A stretch of DNA of 22,817 nucleotides from Candidatus Poribacteria bacterium. Lineage in GTDB: Bacteria > Poribacteria > WGA-4E > WGA-3G. Below are positions 1 to 9,000 of this stretch, piece after piece (position 1 is the first letter of the stretch; each line of letters starts with the position of its first letter). The stretch covers positions 1 through 22,817 of the forward strand of contig RKRO01000313.1 in assembly GCA_007571355.1 (NCBI GenBank). Direction: 5' to 3'. The notes beneath the pieces were generated by a model that worked only from the letters and a program-made list of their open reading frames with translations, was not told where the DNA came from and ran no database searches. The position numbers and the translations under genes are program-made.

Positions 1-5
1 ATTAT

Positions 6-99
6 GGGGGAGGATAGGGTCCGGTGGCCCTACCGGTCTTCAAAACCGGCTTGTCCATGCAAGTGGATAGGTGGGTTCGACTCCCACCCTCTCCCGCCA
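6..99 (+). tRNA. selC: tRNA-Sec (selenocysteine tRNA, anticodon TCA)
   Basis: The sequence folds as a bacterial tRNA-Sec. An 8-bp acceptor stem pairs 6-13 with 88-95, including one G-U pair. The D stem has 6 bp (AGGGTC with GGCCCT). The anticodon stem CCGGT/ACCGG carries a CTTCAAA loop with anticodon TCA, which reads UGA. The long variable arm has a TCCA/TGGA stem. The 5-bp T stem GTGGG/CCCAC carries the TTCGACT loop. The discriminator is G (position 96) and the 3' CCA (97-99) is encoded. The 8+5 acceptor/T stack, 6-bp D stem and long variable arm are what SelB and SelA recognise in bacteria. Its presence implies that selenocysteine is incorporated at UGA somewhere in this genome. No selA, selB, selD or selenoprotein gene is in the window. 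The promoter lies outside the window. Confidence 0.96.
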
Positions 100-128
100 C
101 CTATGCATAATAATATGGATACGAAAAA

Positions 129-1052
129 ATGACAAAAACACTTCCGATAGTCGACGCGAAAATGGTACAACGTCGGCATCCGTCGTGGGTTAAGGCGCGA
201 ATTCCGGGGGGTGGTAACTACGTTGAACTGAAAAAACTCATGCGGGACCTGCAACTCCACACCGTCTGTGAAGAGGCGCGATGCCCGAATATTGGTGAAT
301 GTTGGAACAGCCGCACTGCCACCTTCATGATATTGGGTGATGTCTGTACGCGTCGATGTATGTTTTGTGCTGTGAAAAAAGGTGCCCCCGGCGGCATAGT
401 TGATACTGATGAACCGCGACGCCTCGGAGAAGCAGTCGGGTACCTAAAACTAAAACACATTGTTATTACCTCAGTTAATCGTGACGATCTCACCGATGGT
501 GGCGCAAGCGTCTTTGCTGAATGCATCGCTGAAGCACGGAAACATCGCCCCGGATGTACGGTGGAAGTGCTGATTCCGGACCTCGAAGGGAATTGGGATG
601 CCCTTGAAGTCATCGTGCAAGCACGGCCTGAAGTCCTAAATCACAATACGGAGACAGTCTCGCGTCTCTATCGGCGTGTCCGTCCGTATGCAAATTATCA
701 ACAAACACTGACACTCCTGCAAATCAGTAAGCAGCTCGACGCGCAGCTGCTCACAAAATCCGGACTCATGGTCGGTTTAGGCGAAACCGTGACAGAACTC
801 TTGGAGACAATGCAGGATATTCGCAGTACCGATTGCGATATTCTTACGATAGGGCAATATCTCTCACCCTCTTCGCGCCACTTACCAATTCAACGCTACT
901 ACACGCCTGAAGAATTTGACGAACTCAGAGAAGCAGGGGTAGAAATGGGGTTTCGACATGTAGAATCAGGACCGCTTGTCCGAAGTTCTTATCACGCTGG
1001 AGAGCAAGCGCGAATGGGCAGCACTAACAGACGCGTCCATTTCAAGACTTAG
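129..1052 (+). CDS. lipA: Lipoyl synthase LipA (radical SAM)
   Basis: LipA inserts two sulfurs into protein-bound octanoyl groups to make the lipoyl cofactor of 2-oxoacid dehydrogenases and the glycine cleavage H protein; it is cytoplasmic. At 307 residues the length is typical. The auxiliary 4Fe-4S cluster motif CEEARCPNIGEC supplies Cys47, Cys52 and Cys58. The radical-SAM motif CTRRCMFC supplies Cys73, Cys77 and Cys80. The C-terminal RSSYHA (285-290) carries the serine ligand of the auxiliary cluster, so all ligands are present. The ATG at 129 is preceded only by a weak purine stretch. A second ATG at 162 (Met12) is possible, but the first keeps the usual N-terminal extension. Only 29 nt separate it from the tRNA-Sec, with no visible terminator or promoter between, so the two may be co-transcribed. 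No lipB is in the window. Confidence 0.95.
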   Translation: MTKTLPIVDAKMVQRRHPSWVKARIPGGGNYVELKKLMRDLQLHTVCEEARCPNIGECWNSRTATFMILGDVCTRRCMFCAVKKGAPGGIVDTDEPRRLGEAVGYLKLKHIVITSVNRDDLTDGGASVFAECIAEARKHRPGCTVEVLIPDLEGNWDALEVIVQARPEVLNHNTETVSRLYRRVRPYANYQQTLTLLQISKQLDAQLLTKSGLMVGLGETVTELLETMQDIRSTDCDILTIGQYLSPSSRHLPIQRYYTPEEFDELREAGVEMGFRHVESGPLVRSSYHAGEQARMGSTNRRVHFKT

Positions 1053-1053
1053 A

Positions 1054-1081
1054 CACTCTTCATGAGTGCGATTTCTGATCG
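1054..1081 (+). other. Weak tandem stem-loops after lipA
   Basis: Immediately after the lipA stop, CACTC-TTCAT-GAGTG (1054-1068) can form a 5-bp stem. CGAT-TTCTG-ATCG (1069-1081) can form a second, weaker one, followed by AAAATTTT. The stems are short and AT-rich, so this is at best a weak terminator. Confidence 0.25.
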
Positions 1082-1094
1082 AAAATTTTCAGTA

Positions 1095-1123
1095 TTTACA
1101 TAAAATCTGATTTTTGCTAAACT
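1095..1123 (+). promoter_or_regulatory. Putative sigma70 promoter for the dapB transcription unit
   Basis: TTTACA (1095-1100), a 17-nt spacer and TAAACT (1118-1123) form a reasonable but imperfect -35/-10 pair in the 162-nt gap between lipA and dapB. Transcription would start near 1130 and give an 85-nt leader. I see no riboswitch fold in that leader. Confidence 0.4.
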
Positions 1124-1214
1124 ACTGTTTTAGGTGGCGAGTTCATATAGGTTAAGTATCTCTTTTCATAGGTGGGCATTACAGACGCACACCTGTCTTT
1201 ACCGAGGAGAACGA

Positions 1215-2030
1215 ATGATCCGTGTAATTATTAATGGGGCATGTGGTCGTATGGGACGACTCCTCATTCAAGGTGTGACGCAACAAGATGACATGGAAAT
1301 TGTTGGCGCGATTGAATACCGCGAGCACCCACAAATCGGCAGTGATGCCGGTGTCGTCGCTGGTATTGGCGAAATTGAGGTTCCTATCACAAGCGAACTG
1401 GATGACGTGCTTAAAGCTGCAGATGTCGTTATTGAGTTTTCAAGCCCCGAAGCGACATTGCAGCATCTCAAGCAGGTTGTTGATGCAGATAAAGCGATGA
1501 TAATTGCAACAACTGGGTTTAATGCTGATGAGCTTGCAACTGTCAAAGAACTCGCTTCTCATATTCGCTGCGTGATGGCACCGAACATGAGTCTCGGTGT
1601 CAATGTGATGATCCAAGCACTTGAGCTCATTGCTAAAGCGCTTGGAGATGATTACGAGATTGAGGTCATAGAGGCACATCACAACCACAAAGCAGATTCA
1701 CCGAGTGGCACCGCACTGCGATTAGCCGAAACGGTCGCCACGGCGTTAGAACGGGATTTAGATGAAGTAGGTGTCTATGGTCGCCACGGTATCATTGGTG
1801 CACGCCCGAAAAAACAGATTGGCATCCATGCTGTGCGCGGCGGCGATATTGCCGGGGATCATACGGTGCTATTCGCAACCGAGGGTGAGCAGCTCAGTGT
1901 CGTCCACCGTGCCCACAGTCCTGAGGCGTTTGCGAAGGGCGCGATCCGCGCAGCGAGATGGGTCGTTAATGCTCCCAAAGGATTACATGATGTTAGCGAA
2001 GTCCTCTTTCATTCTCAAAAACACGGCTAA
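1215..2030 (+). CDS. dapB: 4-hydroxy-tetrahydrodipicolinate reductase DapB
   Basis: DapB reduces 4-hydroxy-tetrahydrodipicolinate to tetrahydrodipicolinate with NAD(P)H, the branch-point step to meso-diaminopimelate and lysine; it is cytoplasmic. The N-terminal Rossmann motif GACGRMG lies at residues 8-14. The central catalytic block EAHHNHKADSPSGTALRLAE holds the family's conserved His and Lys residues and the PSGTA loop. At 271 residues it matches E. coli DapB. The open frame extends back to 1134, but I chose the ATG at 1215 because GAGGAG (1204-1209) sits at ideal spacing and the protein begins directly with the Rossmann strand. The next gene starts 4 nt after its stop, which suggests translational coupling. 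dapL, for the following pathway step, lies 2.8 kb downstream in the same run of genes. Confidence 0.95.
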   Translation: MIRVIINGACGRMGRLLIQGVTQQDDMEIVGAIEYREHPQIGSDAGVVAGIGEIEVPITSELDDVLKAADVVIEFSSPEATLQHLKQVVDADKAMIIATTGFNADELATVKELASHIRCVMAPNMSLGVNVMIQALELIAKALGDDYEIEVIEAHHNHKADSPSGTALRLAETVATALERDLDEVGVYGRHGIIGARPKKQIGIHAVRGGDIAGDHTVLFATEGEQLSVVHRAHSPEAFAKGAIRAARWVVNAPKGLHDVSEVLFHSQKHG

Positions 2031-2034
2031 TTGG

Positions 2035-4041
2035 ATGTTGCAGTGTCGTTCACAAGTCCTCCTTATGCTTATCGTCCTCATCATTGTTCTAACCGGATGT
2101 GCGGATACAACGTCTAAAAAACAGATCCGGTACGAATGGAAGACCGTCATGGAAGGCGATTGGAGTTCTCACCTTTACGATGTGCATTTCATTTCTGGGA
2201 AGCAAGGTTGGGCAGTCGGTAATTCGGTTGAGGTGACACCAGGACTTGATTCTGCAGAAGGCGGAGAGAGCCTCATCCTCCACACGAAAGATGGGGGAAA
2301 AACATGGCACCGACAGAACAGCGGTGTTTTCGGTAAACCGCTGCGAAAAGTCTATTTCCGATCAGCATTGGAAGGTTGGTGTGTCGGTGAGGAAGGCGTA
2401 CTCATTCACACTTCCGATGGTGGGAAAACGTGGGAGTCGATTGAAACGTTCACACAGAATAACCTCAACGACCTTTTTATGCAGAATGAAATAGGTTGGG
2501 TTGTCGGAGATTGGGGGACACTGCTCAAAACCAACGACAGCGGACAGACATTTATTGAGATTGATGGCGACGTATTTGGTCGTAAATCTCTGAAAAGTAT
2601 ATATTTTGTAAATGAAACCCACGGATGGATCGTTACCTACAATACGCCGACATCAACAGCACAAGAAAACGCTGGTTATATCTATCAGACGACCGATGGC
2701 GGCGTTACGTGGACAGAACAGTTCACCACAGAAGCTGCACTCTTCAGCGTTCATTTCATTGACAAACAGACAGGTTGGGTTGTCGGAGATCGGCGAAGCG
2801 TCTTCGCGACATCCGATGGTGGACAAACCTGGCAATTCATCACAGACGGAAGCAATCAACGCCATAAAACCAGTTACGGGCAACCGGAATATCTCGGCAA
2901 TGAGCCGTTGCACACCTTTACACTCTATGATGTTGCGTTCACGGATGACCAGAACGGTTGGATTGTTGGCGATTTGGGAGTCATCCTCCATACGTCGTCC
3001 GGTGGGAAAGGAAAATGGAAACATCAACGCGGCGGACCGCGTTTTCATAACAGCGCGGATGCCGTCCTGATCGGCGTTGATTTCGTCAGCAGACAACTCG
3101 GATGGGTTGTTGGTGAAAACGGCACGATTCTACACACTCGCAACGGCGGCGTGACATGGGAGGCACAATCGAGTCCGAGTCATCTTTTGGTAGGGGTCTG
3201 CGCCGTTTCTCCGGAAGAAGGATACGTGGTCGGGGATCGCGGGGCTATCCTACGCACTGAGGATGGTGGGACCGAATGGCAGGCACAAGACAGCCGGACC
3301 ACTGAGTGTTTCGGGGCCACACACTTTGTGTCGAAAGAAAAAGGGTGGGCAGTCGCGGAAGCCGGTGTCGTTTTGCACACCAGAAACGGGGGAGTTGTGT
3401 GGGAACGCCAAACTTCCGGGACCCAACAGGACCTGCTTGGTGTGTTCTTTGTGGATGGAAAGACCGGCTGGTGCGTCGGCAGTGGAGGCGAAATCATCCA
3501 CACAGAGGATGGCGGAAAAACATGGCAACAGCAAAAAAGCGGAACGACTTGGAATCTCTTTGATGTCCATTTTACCTCCAAACGGCGTGGGTGGGCAGTC
3601 GGTCTGAACGGAACAATGCTTTCTACAGTTGATGGTGGTGCCAATTGGAAATTGTCACCGCTCAGCGAACGCTACCCATCTTTTCTTTTAGATGCTGTCA
3701 TCTTTGTCACCGCAGAAATCGGATGGGTCGTAGGATTAGATTTACGCAGTTTGGGTATGGATGGGTTGATCCTACATACTGAGAATGGCGGGAAGACATG
3801 GCAACGCCAAGAGAGTCATACCCCCAATTTTCTCGACGATGCATTTTTTATCTCAAAAACAGAAGGCTGGATTGTTGGAAAAGAGGGGCTTGTCCTGCAT
3901 ACAACGGATGGCGGACAAAATTGGAGACCTCAGCACACAGATACCCAAACGGATCTCAAGGCGATCTACGTAAGTCGTGCGGACAGCGGTTGGATCGTTG
4001 GTCAAAATGGAACGATTCTCAAATATGAGGCCGTTCCCTAA
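2035..4041 (+). CDS. Ycf48/BNR-repeat lipoprotein, 14 repeats (double beta-propeller)
   Basis: A predicted 668-residue secreted lipoprotein. The N-terminus has a hydrophobic segment ending in lipobox LTGC, with Cys22 as the lipidation site. The rest is a tandem array of units with consensus GW(V/A/I)VG..G.(I/L)LHT.DGGKTW, characteristic of the Ycf48/HCF136 and BNR/Asp-box propellers. I count 13 full units and a C-terminal partial unit lacking DGG. Fourteen units fit two seven-bladed propellers; HCF136 itself has one. Such proteins assist photosystem II assembly in phototrophs, but related proteins are abundant in non-phototrophs with unknown binding roles. Nothing here suggests photosynthesis. 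The frame is open back to 1771 inside dapB. The ATG at 2035 is preferred because it gives a clean signal peptide and sits 4 nt after the dapB stop, though no clear Shine-Dalgarno is present. Confidence 0.85.
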   Translation: MLQCRSQVLLMLIVLIIVLTGCADTTSKKQIRYEWKTVMEGDWSSHLYDVHFISGKQGWAVGNSVEVTPGLDSAEGGESLILHTKDGGKTWHRQNSGVFGKPLRKVYFRSALEGWCVGEEGVLIHTSDGGKTWESIETFTQNNLNDLFMQNEIGWVVGDWGTLLKTNDSGQTFIEIDGDVFGRKSLKSIYFVNETHGWIVTYNTPTSTAQENAGYIYQTTDGGVTWTEQFTTEAALFSVHFIDKQTGWVVGDRRSVFATSDGGQTWQFITDGSNQRHKTSYGQPEYLGNEPLHTFTLYDVAFTDDQNGWIVGDLGVILHTSSGGKGKWKHQRGGPRFHNSADAVLIGVDFVSRQLGWVVGENGTILHTRNGGVTWEAQSSPSHLLVGVCAVSPEEGYVVGDRGAILRTEDGGTEWQAQDSRTTECFGATHFVSKEKGWAVAEAGVVLHTRNGGVVWERQTSGTQQDLLGVFFVDGKTGWCVGSGGEIIHTEDGGKTWQQQKSGTTWNLFDVHFTSKRRGWAVGLNGTMLSTVDGGANWKLSPLSERYPSFLLDAVIFVTAEIGWVVGLDLRSLGMDGLILHTENGGKTWQRQESHTPNFLDDAFFISKTEGWIVGKEGLVLHTTDGGQNWRPQHTDTQTDLKAIYVSRADSGWIVGQNGTILKYEAVP

Positions 4042-4115
4042 CAACACAGTGTGAACCGTCCCAGAAACCTGCTCGAAACGTCGTGGCGGGCAGCTCGGAG
4101 GCTTATAGAAAAAAA

Positions 4116-4859
4116 ATGACAGATGAACAAAAATATCTATTCGATCTGCAAGGTTTTATCGTGTTGAAGAGTGTTGTTCCAAAAACAATGATTGATGCGT
4201 GTAACGCGGTGTTAGATCAATATGAAAAGATGCCTCCCGAAGATTATCCGCCGCCGCTGTGTCTTGGAACAGAGCGGACGGAAAAGGAACTCTACATCTC
4301 CAATATCCTTGAGGCAGACAGTGCCTTTAACGCGCTGATTGATATTCCAGAGGTGTTAGATGTCGTTCAAGGCGTAACTGGGGGGCCCTACCGATTAAAC
4401 CATACCTATACGATTTATCGGTGGGGCGGCGGTTATACGGGACTGCACATGCACGGCACCCCGATTATTCCGAAATGTCAATACCACTGTAAAAACGGAC
4501 AGATGGTATCGACCTTGACGAAGGCAGTCTTTCCGATGTTAGATTGCGACGTGGAAGACGGTTGTTTCGCTGTGATACCGGGCGCGCACAAAAGCAATTT
4601 CCCCAAACCGTGGGGAAACCACCCAGATGAAAATCCTGTGCTGACACCGATTCCGGCGAAAGCAGGGGACGCGATTATCTTTACAGAGGCGTTGACACAC
4701 GGTTCTGTTATCAATATCTCTGGTAAACCGCGACGGACCCTCTATTACTGCTACAGTATCGGCTACATGCCGGATTGGGGCGGTCAAGGTTTGCATTTCA
4801 GCCCAAATGTTATGGAGGGGCTCACTGAAGCACAGCAATCAATCCTTCATCTTAAATAA
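4116..4859 (+). CDS. Phytanoyl-CoA dioxygenase (PhyH) family protein with HxH motif
   Basis: A 247-residue PhyH-like protein with a double-stranded beta-helix fold. The Fe(II)/2-oxoglutarate enzymes of this family hydroxylate varied small molecules, and the substrate here is unknown. A distal histidine is visible in ALTHGS (His195), followed by RRTLYY (Arg206/207), the usual position for the arginine that binds 2-oxoglutarate. The first part of the iron triad, normally HxD, reads GLHMHG (111-114 = HMHG), so the expected aspartate is replaced by His113. Either iron ligation differs or the protein is not a standard hydroxylase. The frame allows a GTG start at 4083, but ATG 4116 is favoured because GGAGG lies at 4097-4101, although its 14-nt spacing is long. 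It lies 74 nt after the lipoprotein gene and 15 nt before dapL, so it is probably in the same transcript. Confidence 0.8.
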   Translation: MTDEQKYLFDLQGFIVLKSVVPKTMIDACNAVLDQYEKMPPEDYPPPLCLGTERTEKELYISNILEADSAFNALIDIPEVLDVVQGVTGGPYRLNHTYTIYRWGGGYTGLHMHGTPIIPKCQYHCKNGQMVSTLTKAVFPMLDCDVEDGCFAVIPGAHKSNFPKPWGNHPDENPVLTPIPAKAGDAIIFTEALTHGSVINISGKPRRTLYYCYSIGYMPDWGGQGLHFSPNVMEGLTEAQQSILHLK

Positions 4860-4874
4860 AGGTAAATTTAAAAA

Positions 4875-6050
4875 ATGGTTACAATCGCAGAACGATTACA
4901 GAAACTTCCACCTTATCTCTTTGTAGATTTACGTCAAAAGATGCAGGCAGCGAAAGCGCGAGGTGTCGACGTAATCAGCCTTGGCATCGGTGACCCCGAT
5001 ATCCCGACGCCAGATCCAGTCGTTGAGGCACTCGTACAAGCCATCCAGAATCCTGAAGATTCTGACCGACACCGCTATGGATGCGACATTCCTGTTGCAG
5101 CTTTTCCGCAAGCAGTGCTCGACTTCTATCAACGGCGTTACGGCGTTACGCTCTCCGAAGATCAAGTCGCTACGACACTCGGCAGCAAGGACGCGATCGT
5201 CAAACTATCACTCGGGATCCTCAACCCTGGTGATATCGGCATTGCAGCAAGTCCAGGGTACCCGACATATAACATCGGACACGTTTTTGCAAGTGCGACG
5301 ACGTACTACGCACCGATTCTGCGAGAAAACGATTTTTACGTTGACTTTGATGCGATTCCGGATGAAATAAAACGCCTCGCCAAAGTCCTCTGGATTAACT
5401 ATCCAAACAATCCGACGACGGCTACCGCTGACCTCGATTTCTTCGAGCGCGCCGTGGAATTTGGGAGACAAAACAGTATCCTTATCGCACACGACAATGC
5501 TTATAGCGAAAACACCTACGACGGTTATCGTTCACCCAGTATTTTGCAAGTAGACGGTGCTGCCGAAGTCGCAGTTGAATTCTTTTCATTGAGCAAAGCG
5601 TTTAATATGACCGGCTGGCGATTAGGGTTCGTCGTCGGGCATCCAACTGCTGTGAATGCTGTGAAGACAGTTAAAGACAATATTGATAACGGTTCACTCC
5701 GTGCGCTTCAGTTCGCTGGGGCAAAGGCACTTGCGACGGCAGAGAAGATCACACCAGCAATAAACGCTGTATACCAAAAACGGCGGGACGCTGTCGTAGA
5801 TGCTTTGACAGAGGGCGGATGGAAAATAGAAAAACCGAAGGCGACAATATATGTTTGGGCACCCGTTCCCCCGCGTTTCAACGGCTCAAGTTGCGCTTTT
5901 GCGACAGCACTGCTTGAGGAGGTAGGCGTTGTCGTAACACCGGGACTCGGATACGGACAATGGAGCGAAGGGTACTGCAGAATTTCCTTAACTTATCCAG
6001 ATGAAGTCATAGATGAAGCAATTTCACGAATTCGGGATTTCGCTCATTAA
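4875..6050 (+). CDS. dapL: LL-diaminopimelate aminotransferase (DapL-type, PLP class I/II)
   Basis: A 391-residue fold-type I PLP aminotransferase. DapL converts tetrahydrodipicolinate directly to LL-diaminopimelate using glutamate, replacing the DapD/DapC/DapE acyl branch. Visible features are IGDPDIPTP (38-46), the PLP-contacting YPNNPT (176-181), HDNAY (206-210, with Asp207 for the pyridine nitrogen), the Schiff-base lysine in SLSKAFNMTGWRLGF (Lys241), and the carboxylate-binding Arg369 in YCRISLTYP. The N-terminal PPYLFVDL...GDPD pattern is typical of DapL rather than aspartate aminotransferase. dapB in the same gene cluster supports the lysine role. A related specificity, such as another amino acid:2-oxoglutarate transaminase, cannot be excluded by eye. 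The start at 4875 follows an AAAGG-like site and lies 15 nt after the PhyH gene. Confidence 0.85.
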   Translation: MVTIAERLQKLPPYLFVDLRQKMQAAKARGVDVISLGIGDPDIPTPDPVVEALVQAIQNPEDSDRHRYGCDIPVAAFPQAVLDFYQRRYGVTLSEDQVATTLGSKDAIVKLSLGILNPGDIGIAASPGYPTYNIGHVFASATTYYAPILRENDFYVDFDAIPDEIKRLAKVLWINYPNNPTTATADLDFFERAVEFGRQNSILIAHDNAYSENTYDGYRSPSILQVDGAAEVAVEFFSLSKAFNMTGWRLGFVVGHPTAVNAVKTVKDNIDNGSLRALQFAGAKALATAEKITPAINAVYQKRRDAVVDALTEGGWKIEKPKATIYVWAPVPPRFNGSSCAFATALLEEVGVVVTPGLGYGQWSEGYCRISLTYPDEVIDEAISRIRDFAH

Positions 6051-6056
6051 TCATCA

Positions 6057-6082
6057 AGTGCCCGTTTTGAGGAAATGGCACT
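6057..6082 (+). other. Short stem-loop between dapL and the sensor gene
   Basis: AGTGCC (6057-6062) and GGCACT (6077-6082) can pair into a 6-bp stem with a 14-nt loop in the 47-nt gap. No T-tract follows, so it is not a standard terminator. It may affect RNA stability or translation of the next gene, or be chance. Confidence 0.25.
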
Positions 6083-6097
6083 GGCGAGAAAAAGAGT

Positions 6098-9000
6098 ATG
6101 ATGCATACGAACGGTTTTTTAGCAAGTTTCAGAAATCTGAAAACGCCGGTTAAACATCTGATTTTAATCGTCAGTATAACTTTTGCTGCGTTTTTTGCCT
6201 GGGGTAGCACTAGGGCTGATCAAATCCAAACTTACACTGTTGCTGACGGGTTGGTGGATCCCATTGTTCCTGTTATTTTCCAAGACAGTCGAGGCGGGCT
6301 CTGGTTCGGTTCTGGCTCTGACGGGGGTGGCGTAAGTCAGTTTTATGATAACATTTTTAAGCCCTATGCTGGCTCACTCGACGGTTCTGAGGATATCGAC
6401 GCAGGGGCACTGCTTGGACAGACGCAACAAATCGTTGAGGATAAATGGGGGCACATCTGGTTTCTCTCGAGGAATTCTTCGGAAAGATATGGCAGAGTGA
6501 GTCGGTTTGACGGCAGTTCAGTCAACTTTATCGGTACAGGGAATGTGCTCATCGCCGATCAGCGTGGCGATATATGGGTCGGCGAAAATCAGGTGCTAAC
6601 AAAGTACGTGTCCCAAGGGGTCCAAAAACTGCCGCAAGCACAGCCGCATGAAATTATCGGTGAGAATCTGATACGTTCCACAAGTTTGACAATAAACGTT
6701 ATTTTTCAAAGCAAAGATGGGACGCTCTGGCTTGGCGGGAGCGAAGGCGAAGATAAGAAAACTGGCGTAATTCTGAGTTTCCGAGAGAACACATGGAACC
6801 GCACGGTATTCGGCGGAGAAGGTGATACTGATGATGAAATAGACAGAGAAACACGGCGTATCCACCTGAATGTGGGATTCACGCGTCCTGATATGTCTGC
6901 CCTAAATGCTGACACGCCAATTGAGGCGATAGCGGAAGACGCTTCTGGCGATCTCTGGTTCGGCGGCGATAACTTGCTCCTGCGGTTTGATGGAAAAGAC
7001 TTTGAACAGATTCTTCCAACTCGTACGCGTACCAGATCCAGGGAACGGAGACCGCCAAGAGGCGGCCCCACAGCCACAAGAAGACTCGTCTCCATCCAAA
7101 TTGATACAAAAGATCGTCTCTGGTTTAGTGATGATCGCCCCACAAGACAGTGGAACGGCTCACGGCTGCAGTGGCACAGAAATCTACAAGGATTTCTTGA
7201 ACTTGAAAATAAATCCGGCAATCTATGGTTTACCGATGGACGGGAGATACATCAATATGACAAAAACCTCAACGAAATTTCGAGTACTATTAATAGTGAG
7301 CTCGGAAATGACGCGGTTCAGACGATTTTTGAAGCTGTTGATGGCAAATTATGGTTTGGACACAATAACGGCGTAACAGTATTTGATCCAACCCCCGCAG
7401 TTAGCATTCATGCGGCACTCGGTCCGAAAAGGATTCATACAATGTATGAGGATAGCCGAGGCTATCTCTGGTTGAGTGTTCCAGGGAATGTCGCGCGTTA
7501 TGATACCAAGACAAACTCATTAAGGTTAATTCCACTCCAAAACGTATCTACTCCAGACTCGAGAAGCACTCGCTCTGAGAGAAGACGTTTGCAGTCTGAA
7601 ATCGTAAAAATATTTGAAGTCGGTGGAGATATCTGGTTCGTAAACCGACCGAGGTCTCGTTTTAATTCTACACGATATATGTTCCTCCGGTACGCGAACG
7701 CAAGTTTTGATCATCAAATCTCGATCTCTATTCGGACAAAAACCGGGCCCGGAGGGGAACGCTCCGATAGCAACACTGATGTACTTGTTACCGAGGGGGA
7801 ACATGTATGGCTCGCTTTTGGTGGGCATCTTTTCAAAGCAGACGCAACAGGACTTTTGTGGCTTACAGAAAGCGGCGCGGAAAGAATTCTTTTTCAAAAA
7901 ACTATGGACATCCAGCGCGGCACAAGAGATAGAGAAATAGAACCCGGGGCAGCTGCGATCACTGACTTATACAGAGATTCTAAAGGTAGACTTTGGGTGC
8001 ATTTTGGGAACGGGAACGTAAAGCGATACCCGAAGAATATTGATAGGACTACATCTACAACGCTCTCTATTGCACCAGATGAGCTTAACCTTAAAGCAAC
8101 AAAACTGCTAAAAACGACACCAGCGGGTAAATGGTTTTTCAATGCGGTGACAGGCAGGTTGATACGTTGGTATAGCATCGAAACCAGTGAACCGGTTGTG
8201 CTCGAGGGTGAGTCCACTACCGCCCCGCTTGCAGTATGGCAGAACCCAACAGAACAGAATGCGGAAATTACGTTCATCTTTCCAAATGCCCTTAGGAAAT
8301 ATCGCGGCACGGTGTTAAATGAGACTCAGGCTATTGATGAACTCGGTACAGTAAACGCCTCCCTGACCACTCAGGAAGGAATCCTTTGGCTCGCAACGTC
8401 TCGTGGGGCAGTCCGTTACGATGGGAAAAACGTGACAACTTACACAAGAAAAGAAGATGGATTCCTGGTGGACAATGTACGCGATGTCATAGAGGATAGT
8501 CGCGGGAATATATGGTTCGCAACGCGGGGCGGCGGTACTGTCCGCTACGATGGTGAAACCTTCCACAACCGAACAACAAAAAACGGTTGGGCACATAACA
8601 ATATCTCAAAAATTCTGGAATCCTCCGATAAAGATATTTGGTTCGCGACTGAAAGGGGCATCACACAGTATACCCCCACGCGCGGAGGATTGCCAGAGTG
8701 TCGAATCGTCACCTTAGAGGCTGATAAACCTTACACCGATTTCTCATCCAGCTTAGTTCTACCTGCGCATGGTGCTAAAATTTTCAATGTGCAAGGCATC
8801 AGTCCACTTCGCGAAGAACTTTCCTATGAATTTAAATTAATTGGACTCGATACACCGACATGGACACAACTCTCAACGCTGGAATTCTCGCTTTTGCCGA
8901 CCGGTTCTGACACATGGGTTCCGCTTTCCGCACTTGGATCCACAACCCAGCAGGTTTCGAGTAACAGTGGCGTTACACAGGAATTTCAGAATCAAAACGG

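Noticed and set aside
30..260. 76-residue minus-strand frame across the tRNA gene
   Set aside because: It overlaps the tRNA-Sec and the lipA start, and its protein has no recognisable features.
1134..1214. Longer N-terminus for DapB
   Set aside because: The ATG at 1215 has a strong Shine-Dalgarno and begins the Rossmann strand directly; the extension is not family-like.
1771..2034. Longer N-terminus for the Ycf48-like protein, inside dapB
   Set aside because: It would overlap dapB in another frame and hide the lipoprotein signal peptide.
3180..3644. Long minus-strand frames within the BNR-repeat gene
   Set aside because: They are periodic shadows of the repeated plus-strand units, with unnatural composition.
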